From: Rectinema sp003452735
GTDB lineage: Bacteria; Spirochaetota; Spirochaetia; Treponematales; Rectinemataceae
Reading direction: 5' to 3'
DNA length: 13,077 nt
Assembly: GCA_035415815.1 (NCBI GenBank)
Contig: DAOOGR010000046.1
Coordinates: forward strand, 1 to 13,077
Position 1 is the first letter of the stretch. The number at the start of each line of letters is the position of its first letter. The notes beneath the pieces are model-generated. The model worked only from the letters and a program-made list of their open reading frames with translations. It searched no databases and was not told where the DNA came from. Position numbers and translations under genes: made by a program. Below are positions 7,013-13,077 of this stretch, one piece after another.

Positions 7013-7927
7013 ATGAACCCAATGACTACAAAAAAGAAAATCAACTACCGGCGGCGCGAAAAATTGAAAGATTTTCTATGCGTCCTACCTGCGGTCATAT
7101 TTTTCGCATTATTTGTTTATTACCCAATCTTAAAACTCTTTCAGATCAGTTTTACAAACTGGAACCTTATAAGCGATACCTATAAATATGTTGGACTCAA
7201 GAATTTCAAATGGCTTTTCAAGGGCTCGGGATTCGCGAGCCTTATAAATTCCCTGACCATCACTTTCCGCTATACATTCTGGGAGATTGTTATAACAATA
7301 GCTGGAGGTCTGTTGCTAGCAGCCCTATTCAATAGAGAGAGCAAAGTTTTTTCTGCATTGCGCTCTATCGTTTTTATGCCGCGATATATCGCCATATCGG
7401 CTTCGGCCATTGTATTCATGTGGATCTTGAACGACCAATACGGAATTCTAAACTATGTCCTCGGAGTTATCGGTCTTAAGCCAATAATGTTCAACACTAA
7501 AGAAAATGCCTTGACGGCAGTGCTCATATTGACAGGCTGGAGGGTTATTGGATATGGCATGATGATCTATCTCTCTGCAATGAAGGGCATATCACCTGAA
7601 TATTATGAGGCGGCAAAGCTCGACGGGGCAAATGGCTTCCAGCGATTTAGATATATTACTCTCCCGCTTCTTTCTCCTACAACTTTGTTCCTCTTTGTCA
7701 CAACTTTTATAGCTTCGATGAAAGTCTTCCAATCAATCGATGTCATGACAAGTGGAGGACCGTATGGAGCAACAGAAGTAATTGTATACTGGATCTATGA
7801 ATTAGCTTTTGTCGATTTTAGAGTGGATCGCGCTGCGGCAGTTACCCTTGTCTTTTTTGTAATTCTAATGGGATTTACCGCTGCCACAATGAAATTCACC
7901 GAAAGAAATATCTATTATGAATCATAA
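7013..7927 (+). CDS. ABC sugar permease (MalF/UgpA type)
   Basis: A 304-residue inner-membrane permease of the CUT1 carbohydrate importer group. About six membrane helices can be seen, the first at 20-45 (FLCVLPAVIFFALFVYYPIL). The cytoplasmic EAA loop that docks the ATPase reads EYYEAAKLDGANGF (E199, A200, A201, G205) and continues into ITLPLLSPT, as usual. It lacks the long periplasmic insertion of E. coli MalF, so it is the short UgpA-like form. The start is slightly unsure: GGAG at 7007-7010 is very close to the ATG at 7013 and rather far from a second ATG at 7022. Partner of the permease 15 bp downstream; the two would form the heterodimeric pore. Confidence 0.93.
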   Translation: MNPMTTKKKINYRRREKLKDFLCVLPAVIFFALFVYYPILKLFQISFTNWNLISDTYKYVGLKNFKWLFKGSGFASLINSLTITFRYTFWEIVITIAGGLLLAALFNRESKVFSALRSIVFMPRYIAISASAIVFMWILNDQYGILNYVLGVIGLKPIMFNTKENALTAVLILTGWRVIGYGMMIYLSAMKGISPEYYEAAKLDGANGFQRFRYITLPLLSPTTLFLFVTTFIASMKVFQSIDVMTSGGPYGATEVIVYWIYELAFVDFRVDRAAAVTLVFFVILMGFTAATMKFTERNIYYES

Positions 7928-7942
7928 TAAGGTGACTTACTT

Positions 7943-8812
7943 ATGTTAAAACAGAAAGAGATTTCCAATATCAAAGCGATCAGGACTCGGCACATACTGA
8001 CATTTTTTCAGTATCTGTTTGCGATCGTATTTACGCTTATCATTGTCTTTCCCTTCTACTGGATGATCATTACATCGCTCAAGACAAGCGAAGAGCTACT
8101 GAGACCCGTCCCTACTCTTTGGCCGCTAAAATTTCAGTGGAAGAATTATATCGATGTGTTCAAAATGGCTCCTTTTGGGCAATATATTCTTAACACAATC
8201 ATCATGACCACAGGAGTAATGATACTACAGATCGTCATAGGATCCTTTGCAGCCTATGGTTTTTCCAAAGGAAAATTCCCCGGACGCGATATTCTATTCA
8301 TTGTAGTCTTGGGAGCACTAATGGTACCAATTCAAGTAACCTTTGTGCCTATATATGTAATGATAGCAAAGCTCAACTGGATAAATACTTTTGCGGGTTT
8401 GATAGTTCCCAACGCCGTATCTGCTTATACGATTTTCATGCTTCGACAGACTTTCAAATCTGTAGACGATGCCTTCATAGAAGCTGCACAGCTCGAAGGA
8501 TTGGGACGAATCGGTATTATCTTTCGCATTCTCATTCCATTATGTAAACCCACCATGCTTACTGTTACCATAATAACTTTTATCGATAGCTGGAATGCGT
8601 ATTTCTGGCCTAAAATCGCCACCACCACCCCATTGCGAAGGACCATCGCCTTGGGAGTCTATGAACTCAAACGCTCTTATGCAGGCCTAGAAACCATGAA
8701 TCAGAATCAAATCATGGCCGGAGCTGTAATAACGGTTATCCCAATCATTATTCTATTCATTCTCCTTCAGAAATATATTCTTACCGGATTCTCGAAGGTG
8801 GCTTCAAAATGA
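7943..8812 (+). CDS. ABC sugar permease (MalG/UgpE type)
   Basis: A 289-residue permease of the MalG branch, with about six membrane helices starting at 18-42 (ILTFFQYLFAIVFTLIIVFPF). SKGKFPGRDILF and MVPIQVTFVPIY are typical of the branch, and the EAA loop reads AFIEAAQLEGLGRIGIIF (E180, A181, A182, G186) followed by LIPLCKP. WPLKFQWKNYIDVF after the first helix is also characteristic. AAGGTG lies 8 bp before the ATG. Its stop overlaps the start of the next gene (ATGA), so that gene is translationally coupled. No ATP-binding subunit follows; CUT1 importers often share one multipurpose ATPase of the MsmX/UgpC type encoded elsewhere. Confidence 0.94.
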   Translation: MLKQKEISNIKAIRTRHILTFFQYLFAIVFTLIIVFPFYWMIITSLKTSEELLRPVPTLWPLKFQWKNYIDVFKMAPFGQYILNTIIMTTGVMILQIVIGSFAAYGFSKGKFPGRDILFIVVLGALMVPIQVTFVPIYVMIAKLNWINTFAGLIVPNAVSAYTIFMLRQTFKSVDDAFIEAAQLEGLGRIGIIFRILIPLCKPTMLTVTIITFIDSWNAYFWPKIATTTPLRRTIALGVYELKRSYAGLETMNQNQIMAGAVITVIPIIILFILLQKYILTGFSKVASK

Positions 8813-9972
8813 TTGGGAGAAAGATGAATCGGCTTTTTAATGAAGCTCTTTCTATAGGGGTAGCGGCCCTTTCTAAGAAGGTCCTTTCTAAAAAGAACTT
8901 TTCTAAAAAGGCCTCCCCTATAGAAGCCTATTCTATAGAAGCCCAAAAAAGAAAACCCAATTCGAACCTCTCAAGACACAAGAATGCCCTTCCTCTGCGA
9001 TGTAAGACTACATTCATTTTTGCAATGCTGTGCATTGTCTTCGGGATTCGAACCGTCAGCATTACATGGGCTCAAGCCGAATCTCCGGCCATAGCGGATC
9101 GCTATGATCAAGTATTCAGTCGTGAGAACAATGAAAAAAGTCTGACAGCCTGGTTCCTAAGGCTCTTATTATCAGAAGAGTCCAATACCGATGAAAAATC
9201 CGGGGATAGTACTATCGTTATCTCGCCAGACAATAAGGTGATGCTTATAGATGGCGGAGCTCCATCCTGCGGCGCCATGGTATGCTCTTATCTGCACGCC
9301 CTTGGAATCGACAGAATCGATGCCATAGTAGTTTCGCATCCTCATATCGATCATATAGGTGGGCTTATATCCGTACTACAAGAATTCCCTGTCGAAGTCA
9401 TCTATATGAGCAAACTCGAATATCCTACCGCTATTTTCCAGAGTTTTTTGACCAATGCAGCGGAAAAAGAAATCCCCATCATCTATCTCGAAGAAGGATC
9501 GGAGTTCGACCTTGGCAGCAAAATACATGCAAAAGTATACAATCCGGAAGCCAATATCGCGTACTATAGCGGATATCCTGCCAATAGCACTCTATTTGTA
9601 AACGATAGATCCTTGGTAATAAAATTCGCTTTTGGCAATTCGAGCATGTTGTTCATGGGCGATGTCTATACATCGAGGGAACTGGATCTTATAGAGAAAT
9701 ATGGCTCTGAGCTCAAGGCCGATGTTTTGAAAGTAGGACATCACGGCAGCGATACATCATCATCCAAGTCTTTTATAAGGCTTGTGTCTCCAGAAATTGC
9801 AGTGATAATGCATGACCGCCTTGCCAGCTTGCAAGTATATAACAACCTTCGAAAAATTGGAGCAGCAGTCTATTTGAGCCCCATTGATGGAAACATAAGA
9901 GTCTCTATCGACGATGAGGAAAATATGAGCGTAATCACGCAATTCGACCGGATAAGCGACTTTTTGAAATAA
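8809..9972 (+). CDS. Exported ComEC-like metallo-beta-lactamase-fold hydrolase
   Basis: A 387-residue protein whose residues 130-370 form a metallo-beta-lactamase domain of the group found at the C-terminus of ComEC/Rec2. Motifs: MLIDGG (D148), SHPHIDHIGGL (H177, H179, D181, H182), LFMGD (D285) and LKVGHHGSD (H311, H312), so the metal site looks complete. A hydrophobic segment FIFAMLCIVFGIRTV (69-83) followed by a signal-peptidase-like AQA-E site (88-91) points to export. Unusually, about 65 residues precede this segment, rich in Ser and Lys and built on a 15-bp DNA repeat, so the true start may lie further in; no better ATG with a ribosome site is visible. It has no ComEC membrane channel, so a role in DNA uptake is not implied; the substrate is unknown. 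Coupled to the permease by an ATGA overlap. Confidence 0.8.
   Translation: MIGRKMNRLFNEALSIGVAALSKKVLSKKNFSKKASPIEAYSIEAQKRKPNSNLSRHKNALPLRCKTTFIFAMLCIVFGIRTVSITWAQAESPAIADRYDQVFSRENNEKSLTAWFLRLLLSEESNTDEKSGDSTIVISPDNKVMLIDGGAPSCGAMVCSYLHALGIDRIDAIVVSHPHIDHIGGLISVLQEFPVEVIYMSKLEYPTAIFQSFLTNAAEKEIPIIYLEEGSEFDLGSKIHAKVYNPEANIAYYSGYPANSTLFVNDRSLVIKFAFGNSSMLFMGDVYTSRELDLIEKYGSELKADVLKVGHHGSDTSSSKSFIRLVSPEIAVIMHDRLASLQVYNNLRKIGAAVYLSPIDGNIRVSIDDEENMSVITQFDRISDFLK
8869..8943 (+). repeat. Five tandem copies of a 15-bp in-frame repeat
   Basis: Units 8869-8883, 8884-8898, 8899-8913, 8914-8928 and 8929-8943, for example CTTTCTAAAAAGAAC. They encode LSKKV, LSKKN, FSKKA, SPIEA and YSIEA. A sixth diverged unit (8848-8862, CTTTCTATAGGGGTA) lies 6 bp before them. 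TTCTATAGGGG (8850-8860) and CCCCTATAGAA (8915-8925) are perfect inverted copies, so the array may also fold in RNA. Confidence 0.85.
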
Positions 9973-10199
9973 GAATTCTATATCGCCCCTCTAATCTTGC
10001 AACATATTTTTATCCAAGATGTTATTATAGACTTAAAATGGCATTGCATACTCTGCATAGAGACAATTGGCTGCAAGGCGAGTTCACCAAGAATTGAAAA
10101 ACTTATATCAATTCAAGCATATAGCATTTATTATGCGCTCCATGCCAAATGCTTCATGCACGATACTTACTAGTACAATCCTAACGAGCCGTCTCATCA
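9973..10199. other. Intergenic gap between convergent genes
   Basis: 227 bp between the hydrolase gene and the damaged MFS gene. It holds only weak inverted repeats: ATCTTG/CAAGAT (9994-9999, 10015-10020), GAATTG/CAATTC (10091-10096, 10109-10114) and AGCATTT/AAATGCT (10123-10129, 10147-10153). None has a U tract on either strand; I see no gene and no clear terminator. Confidence 0.6.
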
Positions 10200-11070
10200 T
10201 TATCTTTGATCATTCTCTTTGAGACTTGTGGCGAGAATAGCTGAACCACCCAATAGCACCGCTACGATGATGAGCGATACAGTGAAAGTTCCAGTTACAT
10301 TGTTTATAGCTTCCATCGCATAGACTAGTAGAACGGAGATTTGGCCTGCGAGCGTAACCAAGCCGTTCGATGTGCCTTCTGGAGTTGGATGCGCAACTTC
10401 AGCCGCATATTGCATTCCCACAGGATTCACTGCAATTAGAAAGAAACCCAGCACAAAAGACGAAGCTGCAATCAGTACAAATCCTGGTGCGAGTGCCAGT
10501 CCAACAAGACCTGGAATCGCTCCTATAAGGCCTAATACAATGTAGGGTTTGCGTTTTGCAGCCTTGTCAGAAAAGTGCGGTATGACCATTGCGCCAATAA
10601 TTCCTCCTACTAACATAATGGCTCCGAGAATTCCCGCTTGGTCCAAACCTATGCCTCGCGGACGAACAATACCTTCAACCCAGGTTGTAACACCATTGAA
10701 AATACCCATCCCAACGAACACGATTACGAGGAATCGCACAAATGATGGTGTTTTGAGCGCATGTTTTAATCCTTCAACCATGAAGGCACGCTCGCTGGAT
10801 GCCGATTCGTCAGGCGGAAGCCGCACCTACAGTTAACACATAACCATATCGGTCGATCAGCCACGAAGCTGGAATCGAGAGAGGGATAAAGGCAATCATG
10901 AAGGACATCGCAAAAAAGCCAACTGCCATTTCCGATACCCCATAGTATAAGGCCGCGCTACTCGTGATGGGCGAATACGCAATCCACAGTACCTGTATAG
11001 TCATATTGACGAGCATTGTCGCCATAAGGATAACCCATCGATAGGGAAAAACTTTGTAATTCTGCTCCAT
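10200..11070 (-). pseudogene. MFS transporter with internal deletion and frame change
   Basis: Two open frames that together resemble one major-facilitator transporter of about 400 residues. The 5' piece (10810-11070, 86 residues) has the first two membrane helices and the motif-A-like WLIDRYGYVLTVG, then stops. The 3' piece (10200-10826, 208 residues from a GTG) covers the second half: FVRFLVIVFVGMGIFNGVTTWVE, PHFSDKAAKRKPYIV, AEVAHPTPEGTSNGL and the last helices. The pieces overlap by 17 bp in different frames, and roughly 110-120 residues (helices 3-6 and the central loop) are absent. A deletion whose length is not a multiple of three explains this. The 5' piece retains a start with GGGAGA upstream. 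Substrate unknown. Translation as two coupled half proteins is possible but unlikely. Confidence 0.8.
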
Positions 11071-11325
11071 GATCGATCTCTCCCTTGTACTCGAATACTT
11101 ATATTATGAAGCAAAGCCAACAGCTCTGTAAGATACTGACAAGGCGATAAGAATCCTGTTCACGGATGAGGGATGAATTATGATAGGCAGATTCATTCAA
11201 GAAAGCGGATTCGCCTAATTAGAGAATATGGCATTAATTAGAGAGTAGCCCTCTAGCAGATGACGAGTTTTCATTCAAAGTAGCCTCACTCAAACTTCAG
11301 CAGGATAGCCTCATTTTACGGTCAA
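11071..11325. other. Intergenic region between the two damaged genes
   Basis: 255 bp with stops in all frames and no recognisable remnant of either neighbour. It contains short direct repeats: TAATTAGAGA (11216-11225, 11235-11244) and TAGCCTCA (11281-11288, 11306-11313). I see no convincing promoter for the MFS gene; TAATAT on the minus strand near 11100 lacks a partner -35 box. Confidence 0.5.
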
Positions 11326-12582
11326 CTAAAAATATGGTACTGCGCAATAAGCGGCGCAAAGAGGAAGTACGACGGCGAGGAAAGCCGGCAAAGCAAGAGC
11401 TAGAAGCGCACCTTGAGATGCTATGCCGACACATGCTGAGTAATCGGGCAAATCGGTACCCTGCAATATCCATGGCTTTTCGTGGAATTGCCGCCTAATC
11501 TCATTGATCATTGTGAATGCGTTTCTAGTCACAGCAAGCATAGTGAGTGCTGCGGCGCTGATCGCAAAACCTTTATTGATTGCTTTTGCAGTGTTTCCAA
11601 CAGAGTCGAGGGAATCAGCAGCATCGACTACCTCTTCTTTCATTCCTGACATCTCTGCGATGCCTTTAGCATTATCGACAATTGGACCATAAGCATCGCT
11701 GGAAACCACAATTCCAGTAAGCGAAAGCATGCCAACAGCCGAAATCTCTATACCATAAAAGCCATGTAGCCCGAATGCCTCGCAACCGAAATAAGCGGCC
11801 ATCATGGCCACTACAATGCCTACAATAGCTGGTATCATCGAAATAAGACCATAGCTAAAGCCTGTAATGATATTGAGCCCGGTCCCGGATGAAGAGACAT
11901 TAGCTACATGCCGCACCGGCTTGTATTCATCGTTGGTGAAAAAATCTGTGGAAAATCCAATGACGATACCGATGAGAAGCCCTGAAATTGTTGCGATGAG
12001 AGCTCCCCAGTTTAGAACCATGCTTCCAGCAACGCTATTCGTTATAGCAAAAACAAGCACAGAAAGAACAATAAAAACAAAGCATGAAAACACCGAACCC
12101 GAATTCAGAGCCTTGCCAGGCTTGCCATTTGGACCTACATGGACTAGCTGAAGACCGATTAGCGAACTTATGATGCCTATAATGCACATTATGAGAGGTA
12201 ATACGATATATTGGACTCCTATTGTCTGTGCAAAAGAAGCCCCAAGCGTCATCGATGCAACAGTTGCTGCTACATAGGAATCGAAAATATCGGCGCCCAT
12301 TCCAGCCACATCGCCCACATTGTCTCCAACATTGTCCGCTATAACCGCAGGATTGCGTGGATCATCCTCCGGAATACCTATTTCAACCTTCCCCACAAGA
12401 TCTGCAGCGATATCTGCTGTCTTGGTATAAATTCCGCCCCCTGCCTTGGCAAGAAGCGCTAGCGATGAAGCCCCAAAACCATAGGCAAGTGCTGTATACA
12501 ATCCATGGAGCGCATGACCTGAACTGCCGGAAAAAACAAATCCAAGTACAATGCCAAAATAGAGCCATGCATCGGTATTCAT
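11326..12582 (-). pseudogene. hppA: Truncated membrane pyrophosphatase
   Basis: A 418-residue remnant of a membrane-bound pyrophosphatase, which couples PPi hydrolysis to H+ or Na+ pumping; intact family members have about 660-730 residues. Present: GGGIYTKTADIAADLVGK (48-65), EDDPRNP (72-78), DNVGDNVGDVAGMGAD (83-98), DAYGPIVDNAKGIAEM (296-311) and DSVGNTAKAINKGFA (326-340). K333 in GNTAKA is the mark of the K+-independent, H+-pumping class. Missing: roughly the first 140-170 residues, about 50 residues around 345-356 where SAAALTMLAV runs straight into AFTMINEIRRQF, and about the last 100 residues with the GDTVGDPxKDT active-site motif. The reading frame is nonetheless open, with AGGAAG 7 bp before the ATG. 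Pump activity is very unlikely. No continuation is visible in other frames on either side. Confidence 0.82.
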
Positions 12583-12766
12583 ATGAGTCTTCCTATCTAT
12601 TGCTAATCAAGCAGAGAAGGTGGGCTTTCAGAGCTTTGCGATATTTTTCTGAGAATTCTCTAAAAGATATAGGGGTCACCCTTCATGTTCCGACAAGTCG
12701 TTGACAAGTTATTGCTGCGATAAACCTAGGTTAGCTCTATTTCGAGCCACCCCGGCGCTGTTTTTG
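12583..12766. other. Gap between argD and hppA remnant
   Basis: 184 bp without a supported gene. It holds a perfect 10-bp palindrome AACCTAGGTT (12723-12732) and the direct repeat GACAAGT (12692-12698, 12703-12709 region). No HppA N-terminal remnant could be read here in any minus-strand frame. Confidence 0.45.
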
Positions 12767-13077
12767 CTATTTGCGCAGCTTATCTACATCATCTAATGCA
12801 AGTTTTAGCGCCGCGGCGCCCTCTTCGATATCTTTGTCTGTTAGTATCAGAGGTGGCAAGAGGCGCACGGTATCTTCACCAGCGGTTAGAACGAGAAGGT
12901 GGTGAGCCTGGGCTGCGCTGACGACCTCATGAGGATCGACTTTTACTCCCACGCCTATCATGAGCCCCATGCCGCGCACATCTTTTACTATTGGATGATG
13001 GAAGCTTTCTATGAGCGATCTGAGGCGGCGGCCCTTGCGGTCGACTTCGTCCAAAAAACCCGGTCTTTTAAGCTCCG
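12767..13077 (-). CDS. argD: Acetylornithine aminotransferase, C-terminal part
   Basis: The last 103 residues of a class-III PLP-dependent aminotransferase; the gene continues beyond the right edge. The reading frame is open to the edge (E-L-K-R-P-G-F-L-D-E-V). Visible family features are the C-terminal-domain VRGMGLMIGV and the substrate-side VRLLPPLILTDKDIEEG, which match the ArgD branch (acetylornithine/succinyldiaminopimelate aminotransferase) better than GabT or HemL. It would act in arginine, possibly lysine, synthesis using 2-oxoglutarate/glutamate. The PLP lysine lies outside the window, so activity cannot be judged. The related 4-aminobutyrate and ornithine aminotransferases cannot be fully excluded from this fragment. 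Confidence 0.82.
   Translation of the reverse strand, partial: ELKRPGFLDEVDRKGRRLRSLIESFHHPIVKDVRGMGLMIGVGVKVDPHEVVSAAQAHHLLVLTAGEDTVRLLPPLILTDKDIEEGAAALKLALDDVDKLRK

Noticed and set aside
9040..9060. tRNA-like T-loop GGTTCGAATCCC on the minus strand
   Set aside because: The T stem pairs only two bases and no acceptor, anticodon or D arm can be built; it lies inside the hydrolase coding sequence.
12593..12679. Stop-free minus-strand run of about 28 codons from a GTG, upstream of hppA
   Set aside because: No spaced ribosome site, no recognisable similarity and too short; not an HppA N-terminal remnant as far as can be read.

Overview
The window is a moderately AT-leaning stretch of bacterial chromosome. 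Nothing in it fixes the species. The best clue is murA: it carries Asp instead of Cys at the fosfomycin-target position, a variant known from spirochaetes (also mycobacteria and chlamydiae). Together with an E. coli-type pyrC, a binding-protein-dependent sugar transporter and a PspA/YbjN pair, I lean towards a free-living or host-associated member of Spirochaetota, at moderate confidence only. There are no rRNA or tRNA genes, CRISPR arrays, transposases or phage genes.

Layout. (1) 12-1711, plus strand: a compact operon of a STAS-domain protein with a C-terminal zinc ribbon, a YbjN-family protein and PspA, probably concerned with envelope stress. (2) 1801-4224: murA (minus) and pyrC (plus) start back to back from a 63-bp intergenic region. 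(3) 4234-5358, minus: an M24 Xaa-Pro-type aminopeptidase, convergent with pyrC (9 bp between stops) and with its own promoter-like hexamers. (4) 5649-9972, plus: an inducible-looking transport operon with a strong sigma70-like promoter, palindromic candidate operators, a secreted sugar-binding protein, a strong 15-bp intercistronic hairpin, two CUT1-type permeases, and an exported metallo-beta-lactamase-fold protein coupled by an ATGA overlap. No ATPase gene is present, so the transporter presumably borrows one encoded elsewhere. (5) 10200-12582, minus: two adjacent damaged membrane-protein genes, an MFS transporter lacking its middle third (with a frame change) and a membrane pyrophosphatase (hppA) lacking both ends plus an internal segment. 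(6) 12767-13077, minus: the C-terminal end of an argD-like aminotransferase running off the window.

The points most worth a second look are: the STAS/zinc-ribbon-YbjN-PspA operon, in which the STAS protein has lost its phosphorylatable serine; the 15-bp in-frame tandem repeat in the long N-terminal tail of the exported metallo-beta-lactamase protein and that protein's coupling to a sugar transporter; the Asp-type MurA with a promoter placed so that its mRNA may be leaderless; and the decay or miniaturisation of the hppA and MFS pair. I found no clear-cut new defence or mobile system.
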